DNA of 23,111 nucleotides, from contig CANNMN010000001.1 in NCBI GenBank assembly GCA_947505885.1, forward strand, positions 1-23,111, given 5' to 3'. The notes under the pieces were generated by a model. The model saw only the letters and a list, made by a program, of their open reading frames with translations. It did not search any database and was not told where the DNA came from. This stretch comes from Rickettsiales bacterium. GTDB taxonomy: Bacteria; Pseudomonadota; Alphaproteobacteria; Rickettsiales; UBA1997. The translations under genes and the position numbers were made by a program. This document shows positions 14,176-22,349 of the stretch, piece after piece. Position 1 is the stretch's first letter. Every line of letters starts with the position of its first letter.

Positions 14176-15451
14176 CTTCCACCTCTAAATGTAACATTTC
14201 TTCAAAACTTGGACGACGACGAATCACCTTAAAACTATTTCCATCCACCAAAACTTCTGGGATGAGCGGGCGACAGTTATACTCGTTAGACATTGATGAG
14301 CCGTAAGCGCCAGCGCTAATAAAAACTATTAAGTCATCCGATCTTGGATCAATTAATTCACGATTTTGTGCGAGCACATCTGTTGTTTCGCAAATCGGAC
14401 CAGCCAAATCGTAACTAGATTTTGTGCCAGATTTTTTAATCACTGGAAGAATTTCGTGGTAAGAACCGTAAAGCCCCGGACGCATTAAATCATTCATTGC
14501 CGCATCAATAATCGCAAAATTTTTTACCGAAGTTTCTTTGAGGAAAATAATTTTACTTACTAGAATTCCTGCGCCGCCAACCAGAGCCCTGCCTGGCGCG
14601 ATAGTGATTTTAACTTTTAGGTCTGTGGTAATTTCTTTGATCAGATCTACGTAATCTTGAATCAAGAGTGTAGTTTCATTTTTGTAGAGAATTCCGATGC
14701 CGCCGCCGAAATCGAGAGCAGAAATTTTGTGACCATTTTTGCGCAGCGTTAAACACAATTCACGCAATTTTTTGAAAGCAGCGGTAAATGGCTCAATTGT
14801 GGTAATCTGCGAACCGATATGCATTGCCACGCCATGAATCTCAAGACCTGGCAGCTTTGCCGCTTTCGCATAAACTTCTTCTGCTAGCTCAATATCCACA
14901 CCAAATTTGTCACCCTTTCTGCCTGTAGAAATTTTGTCATGAGTTCCGGCGTCAACATTCGGATTAACACGCAGAGAAAATTTTGCCTTCTTTTTTAGGC
15001 TTACAGCCACCTCGCTTAACAAAAACATTTCCGGCACAGACTCAACTGAAAATTCCTCAACACCATTTTTCAAAGCGTAAGAAATTTCTTCACGCGTTTT
15101 GCCAACTCCAGCGAAAACAATTTTTTTTGGATTAACTCCGGCTGTGATCGCACGAAAAACCTCCCCCACTGAAACCGCGTCAATCCCAGATCCAAGCTCG
15201 GCTAAAATCTTTACGAGATGGATATTAAAATTGGCCTTGATCGCGTAGCAAATTTTATAACCAAAATTTCCCTCTTGAGAAATTCCTGCATGCATAAATG
15301 CATCAGAAAAATTCCGAAAATTTTCTACTAAATTTTTGCGTGAATAGCAATAAAATGGAGTGCCAACAGCCTTAGAAATATCTGCGATGGCAACATCTTC
15401 GACAAAAAGAGAATCTTGTTTTTTTTGATTTTTGTAACTCAGAAATTTCAT
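14168..15451 (-). CDS. lysA: Diaminopimelate decarboxylase
   Basis: 427 residues. It decarboxylates meso-diaminopimelate to L-lysine with pyridoxal phosphate, the last step of lysine synthesis. The PLP lysine is K72 in CYAIKANFN, the cofactor phosphate loop is LDFGGGIGI, APGRALVGGAG contributes substrate binding, and GPICETTDVL supplies the active-site cysteine from the partner subunit. AGAYGSSMSNEYNCRP is the typical end of the barrel/beta domain. It overlaps nusB by 4 bp (ATGA) and rimM by 8 bp, so the three are surely one transcript. Its presence shows that this organism can make lysine from diaminopimelate. Confidence 0.96.
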   Translation of the reverse strand: MKFLSYKNQKKQDSLFVEDVAIADISKAVGTPFYCYSRKNLVENFRNFSDAFMHAGISQEGNFGYKICYAIKANFNIHLVKILAELGSGIDAVSVGEVFRAITAGVNPKKIVFAGVGKTREEISYALKNGVEEFSVESVPEMFLLSEVAVSLKKKAKFSLRVNPNVDAGTHDKISTGRKGDKFGVDIELAEEVYAKAAKLPGLEIHGVAMHIGSQITTIEPFTAAFKKLRELCLTLRKNGHKISALDFGGGIGILYKNETTLLIQDYVDLIKEITTDLKVKITIAPGRALVGGAGILVSKIIFLKETSVKNFAIIDAAMNDLMRPGLYGSYHEILPVIKKSGTKSSYDLAGPICETTDVLAQNRELIDPRSDDLIVFISAGAYGSSMSNEYNCRPLIPEVLVDGNSFKVIRRRPSFEEMLHLEVEDE

Positions 15452-15909
15452 TTCAATTTGTCTAAAAATTTATCCAAAATGGCATTGACGAAGGTAACTT
15501 TTTTATGATCAAAAAAACTTGCTGCAATGCCGACATATTCATCAACTACAACCTTCGGCGGAATATCTTTCAACATTTGCAATTCAAAAACTGCAAGACG
15601 CAAAATCTGCAATATTACTTTGTCGACCGAGCCTAAACTCCAACCCTTTTGCAAAAAAGCTGAAAGTTCTTGATCAATTTCCACAAACATCTGCGGCGCA
15701 GCAATCAACTTATCCAAAAAAATTGCATCAATTTCATCTTGGTAAGAAGAAATTTCGTCGTCAGAATTCAGAATGTAATTTTCGATTAAATCTTTTTTAA
15801 TCTCCTCGTAAGATTTTTTTTCTAAGTGGTAATCATACTGATAAAAAACTTGCACCGCGATTAAGCGCGACAAAGTTCGTTTGCGATTTTTGTTTTTCTG
15901 TTTTGTCAT
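15448..15909 (-). CDS. nusB: Transcription antitermination factor NusB
   Basis: 153 residues, all-helical. NusB works with NusE (uS10) at boxA sites to prevent premature termination in rRNA operons. SRLIAVQVFYQYDYHLEKKS near the N-terminus corresponds to the RNA-binding helix region, and VDKVILQILRLAVFELQMLKDIPPKVVVDEYVGIAASF is the strongly conserved C-terminal core, read here across residues about 98-135. The basic N-terminus (KQKNKNRKR) is common. It is first in nusB-lysA-rimM, and its start codon is 24 bp from that of the divergent phosphatase gene, so the two share a tiny promoter region. Confidence 0.93.
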   Translation of the reverse strand: MTKQKNKNRKRTLSRLIAVQVFYQYDYHLEKKSYEEIKKDLIENYILNSDDEISSYQDEIDAIFLDKLIAAPQMFVEIDQELSAFLQKGWSLGSVDKVILQILRLAVFELQMLKDIPPKVVVDEYVGIAASFFDHKKVTFVNAILDKFLDKLK

Positions 15910-15933
15910 GTTTTAAAATCAAATTTTTCTCCA

Positions 15934-16662
15934 ATGAAGCATCAAATTTTTGCGCTCTTTTTTCTAATTCTTTCGGCATGCAGCGCAACAACAGAAAAAT
16001 ATTTCGCAGGTAATTCAATTCCACCAACCCTGATCGAGCCCCCTTTTGCAAATAATAGCAAAGAGCAACAAGACGAGATTCAGCAAATCATTAAGCTACA
16101 GAAAAACTTCAATCTCAACGAGTTGGAATTAGCTTCGCGTGAAAAATATCTGCGCCCAGAAATTTTTGTTTTATACGCTGATCGTTCGTTAACTAGAGAG
16201 TCTTATCCTCACCTTTACCAATTACTTGACCGCACCTCTGCGACAACAAAAGCGGCAAACGATAATGCTAAAGAACACTGGAATATTACTCGTCCTTACA
16301 TCGACAAAAAAGTCAATATACTGATCACTCCAAGCCAAGGCCCATCCTACCCAAGTGGGCATTCGAGCAATGGTTCAGTTAGCGCACAAATCATCGGATT
16401 ACTTATTCCACAAAAATCTTCTGACTTACAAAAACTCGCTAAAAAAATTGCTCAAAGAAGAGTACTGGTTGGAATGCATTACCCGCACGACATTGTCGCC
16501 GGAGAACAACTCTCGCGTATTGTTCTTGGTGGCTTAATGCAAAATAAACAGTTCCAAAAAGATTTCGAAAAAGCACGCAGCGAATTAGAAAAAAATCCAC
16601 CAAAAAATTTAACGATTAAAGATGAGCCAACTGTCCAAAATAATAGTGCTGTTTTGCAGTAG
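15934..16662 (+). CDS. PAP2-family class A acid phosphatase, predicted lipoprotein
   Basis: 242 residues. The signal MKHQIFALFFLILSAC ends in a lipobox cysteine at 16. The three-part PAP2/class A acid phosphatase signature is complete: K113-x6-R120-P121 (KEHWNITRP), P140-S-G-H143, and R176-x5-H182-x3-D186 (RRVLVGMHYPHD), where H182 is the expected nucleophile and H143 the proton donor. Such enzymes hydrolyse phosphomonoesters in the periplasm; class A members (PhoN/PhoC) are broad in substrate. Most are soluble, so a lipid anchor would tether this one to a membrane. The polar tail after about 205 is not conserved. It stands alone, between nusB (divergent) and mtaB (convergent). Confidence 0.9.
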   Translation: MKHQIFALFFLILSACSATTEKYFAGNSIPPTLIEPPFANNSKEQQDEIQQIIKLQKNFNLNELELASREKYLRPEIFVLYADRSLTRESYPHLYQLLDRTSATTKAANDNAKEHWNITRPYIDKKVNILITPSQGPSYPSGHSSNGSVSAQIIGLLIPQKSSDLQKLAKKIAQRRVLVGMHYPHDIVAGEQLSRIVLGGLMQNKQFQKDFEKARSELEKNPPKNLTIKDEPTVQNNSAVLQ

Positions 16663-16724
16663 TAGGTGCCAACTATAACTCATTCTTATTAAGCCCGAGA
16701 AGCTTAGATAGGGCAAAATTTTAT

Positions 16725-18107
16725 TTATTCTCCAATTAAATAATTCTCTTCAACCGCTTCAGCTTTGACTTTAACGATCTCTCCAGACTTTCCGTGCGAG
16801 ATTTTTACGTCGAGAAAATTTTCTGATTTTCCAAATCCATCTTTCTCTAAAATTACACTTAAATTTTTGCCGATTTGCTTGGCTAAAAATTTCTTTAATT
16901 CACGCGCTCCGGTCTCACGCAAAATTTTCCCGCGCTCTTTAATTATTTTGCCATTAACCTGCGGCATCTTGGCAGCTGGGGTTCCGTCACGTTTTGAATA
17001 AGGAAAAATATGAGTAAAAATAATTCCAGCTTCTTCAATTAAGCGCACAGAATTTTGAAACATCTCGTCGGTTTCAGTCGGAAAACCAGCAATGATGTCA
17101 GCGCCAAAAGTGATTTCTGGCCTTATTTGGCGAGCTTTTGCACAAAAATCTAAAACTTGTTGGCGATTATGACGACGCTTCATTCGCTTCAAAATCACGT
17201 CATCTCCTGACTGAACACTGAGATGCAAATAAGGCATAAAACGCGGTTCATCGCGCAAAATTTCAAAAAATTCCCCAGTATTTTTATCGTCAATTTCAGC
17301 AACATCGATTGAAGAAAGTCGTAAACGTGGAAGCTCAGGAACCAGCTTGAGCAAACGCTTAATCATGCTAGATAAAGTAATCGGCACTGCCAAATCTTCG
17401 CCGTAACCAGAAATATCTACTCCGGTAAAAACTACTTCCTGGTGACCCGCGGCGACCATTTTCTTTACCTGCGAAACTATTTCACCAAAGGCCACCGAGC
17501 GGCTATTTCCTCGGCCAAATGGTATTACGCAAAAAGTGCAGCGGTGATTACAACCGTTCTGAATTTCGAGGAAAGCGCGGGTTCTATTTTCAAAATAAGA
17601 GACAAGTTGCGGAGCTGTGTCGCGCACCGACATGATGTCGTTGACCTTGATTTTAGAGGTCTCGTTGGGGGTTAGAAAAATTTGTGCAGATTTTTTTGCG
17701 GCGAAGAAAATTTGATCTTTGTGGGCGGTGTCAGAATCATGACTTCGCTCTTGGTTTCGACTGCGCTCAACCGGCGGAAGGGTGTTGGAGAAATTATAGC
17801 TTTCTGGATTCGACTTTTCTGCATTACCCAAAACCAGATCCACTTCTGCCATTTTCGCGTATTTTTCTGGATCTATTTGCGCGGCACAACCAGTCACAAC
17901 AATTCTAACATCAGGATTGTCGCGCTTAGCACGACGCACGGCAGAACGCAGCTCGCGCTCAGCTTCTGCGGTTACTGCGCAAGAATTAAAAACTAAAAGA
18001 TTTTTCTGATCGGTTTTTTTTAGAGCTTCTTTGATTGCTTCAGATTCGTAAGAATTTAAGCGACAACCGAAAGTAATAATTTTGTTATCCGCGTCTTCTT
18101 TGATCAT
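16725..18107 (-). CDS. mtaB: tRNA t6A37 methylthiotransferase MtaB, with a 45-residue insertion
   Basis: 460 residues. MtaB inserts a methylthio group at C2 of t6A37 in ANN-decoding tRNAs. The N-terminal UPF0004 domain has cluster cysteines C15 (TFGCRLNSYES), C43 (NSCAVT) and C74 (VTGCAAQ). The radical-SAM motif is C186-x3-C190-x2-C193 (NGCNHRCTFCVIPFGRG), followed by SRSV, VFTGVDI, LRLSSIDVAEI, and a C-terminal TRAM-like part. Between the two domains, about residues 106-150 have no counterpart in Rickettsia-type MtaB; the DNA there contains a repeat-like palindrome. The start overlaps the end of the BON-lipoprotein gene by 23 bp, so the two are co-transcribed. Confidence 0.93.
   Translation of the reverse strand: MIKEDADNKIITFGCRLNSYESEAIKEALKKTDQKNLLVFNSCAVTAEAERELRSAVRRAKRDNPDVRIVVTGCAAQIDPEKYAKMAEVDLVLGNAEKSNPESYNFSNTLPPVERSRNQERSHDSDTAHKDQIFFAAKKSAQIFLTPNETSKIKVNDIMSVRDTAPQLVSYFENRTRAFLEIQNGCNHRCTFCVIPFGRGNSRSVAFGEIVSQVKKMVAAGHQEVVFTGVDISGYGEDLAVPITLSSMIKRLLKLVPELPRLRLSSIDVAEIDDKNTGEFFEILRDEPRFMPYLHLSVQSGDDVILKRMKRRHNRQQVLDFCAKARQIRPEITFGADIIAGFPTETDEMFQNSVRLIEEAGIIFTHIFPYSKRDGTPAAKMPQVNGKIIKERGKILRETGARELKKFLAKQIGKNLSVILEKDGFGKSENFLDVKISHGKSGEIVKVKAEAVEENYLIGE
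17743..17780. repeat. Repeat-like palindrome inside mtaB
   Basis: CTTCGC (17743-17748) pairs with GCGGAAG (17774-17780) with one bulge, and GGTT (17753-17756) with AACC (17769-17772). The core TTTCGACTGCGCTCAA is a sequence I recognise from dispersed repeats in other bacteria. It lies within the in-frame insertion of mtaB and is translated as PPVERSRNQERS. Confidence 0.45.
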
Positions 18108-18687
18108 CTCTTAATAGCACGTGATTAACAACTTTCTCAACACCGTAAACCTTAGAAACAATTGTCAGCACTCGTTGCATTTCAAAATCATTAACCGCTA
18201 CGCCAAGCAAATAAACCGTACTTCCCACTGTGGTAATTTTATAATTTGGCCAGATCACATCGCGCGTCATTAGTAGCTTCGACTCTACTTTGGCACTGAT
18301 TAAGTAATCACGAAAAGCGGAAGAAAAGTCTTTAAAAAACATTCCCTCTTCATGCAGCTGAATCTCGTCAATTACTTCTTTCACACCCATTGCCATCCAA
18401 GAAATATCTTGTGCGATTTTAGCTTTTTGTGGATCGCGAACGATGCCGGTAAGTAGTACTCTGCCTTCATTAACAGTAAAATTTACTGAGTTTCCTGGCA
18501 TTTTTAAACCATGACTAATGAAGTCTGCACTAAGCGTCACAGCAATCATGACGTCGCTGCGTGTGTCTTGCATGGTTTTCTCGCGCGATGCTAAAACTCC
18601 ACCTCCAATTGAACCAATAACTACGGTTTCAACACAAGATGTAAGCAATGCCAAAAGAAGAATGTAGCGAATTTTGAAAATTTTCAT
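18085..18687 (-). CDS. BON-domain lipoprotein (DolP/YraP-like)
   Basis: 200 residues. MKIFKIRYILLLALLTSC is a lipoprotein signal with cysteine 18, followed by a small glycine-rich linker (IGSIGGGVLASRE). Two BON domains follow, about 42-112 and 115-195, each with the beta-strand pattern V-x-G-x-V ending a loop: VNEGRVLLTGIVRDPQKA and TVGSTVYLLGVAVNDFEM. DolP-like BON lipoproteins sit at the inner face of the outer membrane and support envelope integrity; that role is inferred from the family. It is the first gene of a pair with mtaB and overlaps it by 23 bp. Confidence 0.88.
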   Translation of the reverse strand: MKIFKIRYILLLALLTSCVETVVIGSIGGGVLASREKTMQDTRSDVMIAVTLSADFISHGLKMPGNSVNFTVNEGRVLLTGIVRDPQKAKIAQDISWMAMGVKEVIDEIQLHEEGMFFKDFSSAFRDYLISAKVESKLLMTRDVIWPNYKITTVGSTVYLLGVAVNDFEMQRVLTIVSKVYGVEKVVNHVLLRDDQRRRG

Positions 18688-18809
18688 ATTGAACGAGAGC
18701 TTGAAAATAAAGGCTAGAAAGCCGATTGAAACTATTTATGACTTCGCCATTTGCAAATTATTTTCCTCGTCCCTACGTTGCGCGACCCTTTCATTAGGGA
18801 AATAAGTAT

Positions 18810-18884
18810 GCGGGCGTAGCTCAGTGGTAGAGTGTCACCTTGCCAAGGTGAATGTCGAGGGTTCGAATCCCTTCGCCCGCTCCA
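18810..18884 (+). tRNA. tRNA-Gly (anticodon GCC)
   Basis: The acceptor GCGGGCG (18810-18816) pairs with CGCCCGC (18874-18880). The D-loop is GCTCAGTGGTAGAGT, and the anticodon stem CACCT/AGGTG encloses TGCCA, giving anticodon GCC. The T-loop has GTTCGAAT. The discriminator is T (18881), followed by an encoded CCA (18882-18884). Confidence 0.97.
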
Positions 18885-18896
18885 ATAACTTATTGG
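18882..18896 (+). other. Hairpin overlapping the tRNA-Gly CCA end
   Basis: CCAATA (18882-18887) pairs with TATTGG (18891-18896), so the encoded CCA is part of the stem. CTTATTGG is repeated about 11 bp further on. A 7-bp inverted repeat (GTTTGCT 18911-18917 with AGCAAAC 18926-18932) follows and covers the asparaginase stop codon. Confidence 0.35.
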
Positions 18897-18916
18897 AAAC
18901 TTATTGGCTAGTTTGC

Positions 18917-19957
18917 TTAATATTTAGCAAACATCCACCTCGCCTTCTTCACATCATTAGTTTTAGTCAGCGCTAACATCGCTAGAATTCTTGCCTTTTG
19001 CGGACTCAAATTATCCGCTGTTATAAAACCCAGACTATCATCCTCGATCTCAACATTAGGCTCAACTAAACCAGAACCAAGGTGTGAGCTGCGCACAATT
19101 AACACTCCTTTCTTCGCCGCTGCCGCAAGTTTCTCTACTCCGAGTTTACTGATATTTCCATCGCCAACTCCCGCTAAAATTATTCCTTTCGCTCCTGATT
19201 CAACTAAGTAATCAATCACACTAACATCAACACCAGCGTGAGCGTAAACGATTTCAACCTTCGGCAAAGATTCTGTTTTTCTAACATCAAAAACCGTCTG
19301 ACTAGTGTGAGCGCGAAGTGGGCTGTAGTAAAATTTTACCGCGCCGTAAAGCACCGTTCCAATCATGCCGGAATTGAGCGCTTTAAATGACGAAACATTT
19401 GTTGTGTTGGTTTTTGCCACGTCGCGTGCGGCAAAAATTTCGTCGTTAAACATTACCAAAACACCCTTGTCGTAAGCATCTTTTGAAGCGGCAAGAGCAA
19501 CTGCATTGTAAAGATTTAACGCACCATCAGAACTAAGTGAAGTCGAAGGACGCATTGCGCCAACTAGCACCACCGGCTTTTTACTCTTCACAACAAGATT
19601 CAAAAAATATGCCGTTTCTTCGAGAGTGTCAGTGCCGTGAGTAATAACCAAACCTTGCACCGAGCTCTGCGCAAGAAGCTCATTTACTCTTTTTGCAATC
19701 TTTAACCAGACTTCATTATTCATGTCTTGGCTTGCAATTTGCATAACTTGCTCAACTTGAATATCGGCGAGCTTATTAAGCCCTGGAATGTTTTTTACGA
19801 CTTGATCAATACCAACTTTTCCCGGCGCATATTTTGAACCAACAGATGAATCACCAGCTCCGGCGATAGTTCCGCCCGTGGCAAGAATCACCACATTTTT
19901 TGCCTGTGCCGAACAAGACAAAAACACAAAAAGAGAAATAATTTTTAGAAGTTTCAT
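18917..19957 (-). CDS. Exported type II-like L-asparaginase
   Basis: 346 residues. It hydrolyses L-asparagine to aspartate and ammonia. A signal sequence covers about the first 19 residues (MKLLKIISLFVFLSCSAQA). Cleavage after AQA by signal peptidase I is likely, although FLSC could also act as a lipobox. Catalytic residues align with E. coli AnsB: T30 in ATGGTIAG, Y43 in KYAPGK, and T109-D110 in THGTDTLEETAYFL. VGAMRPSTSLSSDGALNLYNAV is also diagnostic. It starts 4 bp after the queH stop, so both are probably on one transcript. Periplasmic location suggests use of external asparagine as a nitrogen or carbon source. Confidence 0.93.
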   Translation of the reverse strand: MKLLKIISLFVFLSCSAQAKNVVILATGGTIAGAGDSSVGSKYAPGKVGIDQVVKNIPGLNKLADIQVEQVMQIASQDMNNEVWLKIAKRVNELLAQSSVQGLVITHGTDTLEETAYFLNLVVKSKKPVVLVGAMRPSTSLSSDGALNLYNAVALAASKDAYDKGVLVMFNDEIFAARDVAKTNTTNVSSFKALNSGMIGTVLYGAVKFYYSPLRAHTSQTVFDVRKTESLPKVEIVYAHAGVDVSVIDYLVESGAKGIILAGVGDGNISKLGVEKLAAAAKKGVLIVRSSHLGSGLVEPNVEIEDDSLGFITADNLSPQKARILAMLALTKTNDVKKARWMFAKY

Positions 19958-19961
19958 AAAA

Positions 19962-20627
19962 TTAGTTAGTTGGTTGGTTTGCTAAAATATCGCGGTAAAA
20001 TTCTTCACCGATTTTAATTTCTTCACGACCATTTTTTACGCGCCAGGCGTTTGAATCGCGAAGGGAAAAAATACAACCGCAATATTCCTGTTTGTAAAAT
20101 TCTTCGCGCTTAGCGATTTCGTACATGCGCGCACCCCCACCTTCCTTGCGCCAGTTGTAAGTCCAATAAGAAATACCTTCGTAATTTTTTGCCGCGCGAA
20201 TTCCGCATTCGTTAATTTGATCCATATCTTTCCAGCGCGAAATTCCGAGCGACGAACTAATTGTCGTAAAGCCATTTTCAAAAGCATAAAGCGCGGTGCG
20301 CTCGAAGCGCATGTCGAAACATTTTGTGCAGCGCTCTCCTTTTTCTGGCGCCCATTCTAAGCCCTTGGCGCGCTTGAACCAATTTTGCACATCGTAATCT
20401 GCATCAATAAATGGCATTCCGAGTTTTTCAGCGAAACGAATGTTCTCTTCTTTACGAATTTCATATTCCTTTTTTGGATGAATATTCGGATTGTAGAAAA
20501 AAATCGTAACCTCAATTCCCGATTCTTTCATTCGCTCCATCAAATCTCCTGCGCAAGGTGCGCAGCAGCTGTGAAGTAAAACGCGATTATCTGTAGCGCT
20601 AGTTGGAAGAGTAAGTTTGTGAATCAT
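19962..20627 (-). CDS. queH: Epoxyqueuosine reductase QueH
   Basis: 221 residues. QueH (DUF208) is the iron-sulphur enzyme that reduces epoxyqueuosine to queuosine in tRNA, the non-homologous alternative to QueG. The family cysteines are all present: C21, C22 and C25 in [10 protein letters not shown]100 and C103 in [10 protein letters not shown], and C183 and C185 in [21 protein letters not shown] and [11 protein letters not shown] are also typical. The ATG (20627-20625) directly abuts the ATG of mutM on the other strand, leaving no intergenic base. Its first 15 residues before the CC motif are longer than usual, but no other start codon is available in the frame. Confidence 0.94.
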   Translation of the reverse strand: MIHKLTLPTSATDNRVLLHSCCAPCAGDLMERMKESGIEVTIFFYNPNIHPKKEYEIRKEENIRFAEKLGMPFIDADYDVQNWFKRAKGLEWAPEKGERCTKCFDMRFERTALYAFENGFTTISSSLGISRWKDMDQINECGIRAAKNYEGISYWTYNWRKEGGGARMYEIAKREEFYKQEYCGCIFSLRDSNAWRVKNGREEIKIGEEFYRDILANQPTN

Positions 20628-21440
20628 ATGCCTGAATTGCCTGAAGTAGAAACGATCCGTCGCGGATTAGAAAATATTGTCGGAAAGAAAATCACGAAAA
20701 TTTTTCGCTCCGAAAAGAAACTAAGATTAGAAACTAGCCTTGATTTTCAAGCCTTAAAAGGTGCAAAGATTTCAGAAATTTTTCGCCGCGCACGTTACTT
20801 AATTATTAATCTGAGCAATGATTTAAGCCTGATTATTCATCTGGGAATGAGCGGAAGAATTACTATCGAGCAAGAATTTTCTAAGTTAAAACACGATCAC
20901 TTCGCCCATGAATTTACTGACGGAACTTGGTTAGTTTTTAACGATCCGCGTCGTTTTGGGTTTGTTGATTTGGTAAAAACTAAAGATCTCCTAAAACATA
21001 AAATGCTTGTAAAGCTAGGCCCAGAACCACTCGAGAAAGAATTTAATTTTACCGACTTCGCCAAAAAATTACGCAGCAAAAAAACCAACATTAAAACTAC
21101 GATCATGGACAACCACGTGGTTGTAGGTGTGGGCAATATTTACGCCAATGAATCTCTCTTCGATTCTGGAATTTCTCCGTTACGCAATTCTGATTCGCTC
21201 GCAAAAAACGAAATCGAAAAACTAATCTCCTCAATAAAAAAAATAATCAAAGCGGCCATTAAGGCCGGGGGCTCGTCAATTTCTGATTACATTGACTCAC
21301 ACGGCAATTCCGGAAAATTTCAGGACGGATTTAAAGTTTACGGACGCGCCAGGGGAAAATGTTTGCAATGTAAAAACCTGATCCAAAGAATCGTACAAAG
21401 CGGCCGCTCCAGCTTTTTCTGCAACCAATGTCAAAAGTGA
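20628..21440 (+). CDS. mutM: Formamidopyrimidine-DNA glycosylase (Fpg/MutM)
   Basis: The frame opens at a GTG (20619), but ATG 20628 is required because the enzyme uses the N-terminal proline ([14 protein letters not shown]) as nucleophile; this gives 270 residues. It removes 8-oxoguanine and formamidopyrimidines and cuts the abasic site. E3 is the catalytic glutamate, HLGMSGR carries the void-filling methionine, DPRRFGF the intercalating residues, and [19 protein letters not shown] is the H2TH segment. The C-terminal zinc finger is C-x2-C and C-x2-C around SGRSSFF. The residue aligned with the conserved Lys57 of the E. coli enzyme is Arg here (RRARYL). Confidence 0.96.
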   Translation: MPELPEVETIRRGLENIVGKKITKIFRSEKKLRLETSLDFQALKGAKISEIFRRARYLIINLSNDLSLIIHLGMSGRITIEQEFSKLKHDHFAHEFTDGTWLVFNDPRRFGFVDLVKTKDLLKHKMLVKLGPEPLEKEFNFTDFAKKLRSKKTNIKTTIMDNHVVVGVGNIYANESLFDSGISPLRNSDSLAKNEIEKLISSIKKIIKAAIKAGGSSISDYIDSHGNSGKFQDGFKVYGRARGKCLQCKNLIQRIVQSGRSSFFCNQCQK

Positions 21441-21442
21441 TA

Positions 21443-21868
21443 ATGAAAAAAATTCTTCTTCTCGTTCCATTTTTTTTACTTTTTTCCTGCGCTGATTTGC
21501 AAAAACTAGAGAAGAAATTTCAGCAACTAACCAACAAACCGGTTGAAGGGCCTAAGGCCTCTGAAGACTTCGTGCAAGGTAGCGAAGACATCCCTCTTTT
21601 AGTTGGAATGGAAAAAATTTACGACGGCGCTTTAGGATTTGATTCAGCTTCTGGCAGCATCATTACATCTAGTTACTCGACAAATCTCGAGCCAAAACAA
21701 GTTAAATTATTTTACTTAAAAACCTTGCCAGAAATGGGCTGGGGAATCACTAAAAATGCTGAGAATTCAGCTAAATTCAAACGTGAAAAAGAAGATTTAG
21801 AAATCGAATTTGCCAAAGAAGACGAGATTCAAGTTGTGCGATTTTTTATCTCTTCGCTGACTCAGTAA
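21443..21868 (+). CDS. Small predicted lipoprotein with FYLKTLPEMGW block
   Basis: The frame opens at an ATG inside mutM (21428), but ATG 21443 starts a proper lipoprotein signal, MKKILLLVPFFLLFSC (cysteine 16), and is preferred; this gives 141 residues. The mature part has a linker and then DIPLLVGMEKIYDGALGFDSASG, VKLFYLKTLPEMGWGI and a short beta-rich end. This arrangement (IPL-x-G, FDS-x-G, then FY-x-x-TLP-x-x-GW) recurs in a small lipoprotein family of alphaproteobacteria with no known function, to my recollection. It begins 2 bp after mutM, so it is co-transcribed, and converges on rnpB. Its TAA stop lies in the A-run that is the T-tract at the 3' end of rnpB. Confidence 0.8.
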   Translation: MKKILLLVPFFLLFSCADLQKLEKKFQQLTNKPVEGPKASEDFVQGSEDIPLLVGMEKIYDGALGFDSASGSIITSSYSTNLEPKQVKLFYLKTLPEMGWGITKNAENSAKFKREKEDLEIEFAKEDEIQVVRFFISSLTQ

Positions 21869-21873
21869 AAAAA

Positions 21874-22341
21874 TGTAAGGCAAGCTGTAAGCCGGATCCT
21901 GTGCCCGTTGCCGGGTGGTGATCATTCATCTAGGCCTAGCGTTGCCACTAGGCTCAAGCAGTCTACCCGAATAGCAGTGCGAGAGCGCACTTGAGCATTA
22001 AAGCCCAGCCATTCCTATTTGACTTTGCTCCAGATAGGGTTTTTCCAAATGTGTGTTACCACACAAGCGCGTGAGCTCTTACCTCGCGTTTTCATCCTTA
22101 CTGTGATTTGCACCCCCATCGTCGCGCTAACGCGTCGACTCGATCCCCCTAAATAGTGGGATCATGGGATGTTCCTCATTAGCGGTATATTCTCTGTGAC
22201 ACTTTCCCTCAACTGTTCTATTTTATTCGAACCGACGTGGCCAGCCGTTAGCTGGTATCATTCTCTCGTGGAGTCCGGACTTTCCTCTGATTTTCAAATC
22301 TGTTTCCAAATTAAAACCAGCGATCACCCGCTTGCCTTACA
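21874..22341 (-). ncRNA. rnpB: RNase P RNA (type A)
   Basis: This is the catalytic RNA that trims tRNA 5' leaders. On the minus strand GAGGAAAGTCCGGACTCC (22287-22270) is the hallmark 5' conserved block with one side of P4. GATGAATGATCACC, with CCTA before it (about 21937-21914), is the 3' conserved block with the other side. The ends form P1: 22340-22330 and 21885-21875 are complementary over 11 bp, extendable by one pair. The 3' end carries GGATCCGGCTTACAG, where many species have GAACCCGGCTTA. Seven Ts (21873-21867) follow the P1 3' strand. At about 468 nt it is longer than most (350-420). The ends are estimated from P1. Confidence 0.93.
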
Positions 22342-22349
22342 AGATCGCG

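Noticed and set aside
16663..16724. Terminator between the phosphatase and mtaB
   Set aside because: Only a 4-bp GCCC/GGGC stem with a long loop is found, too weak to call.
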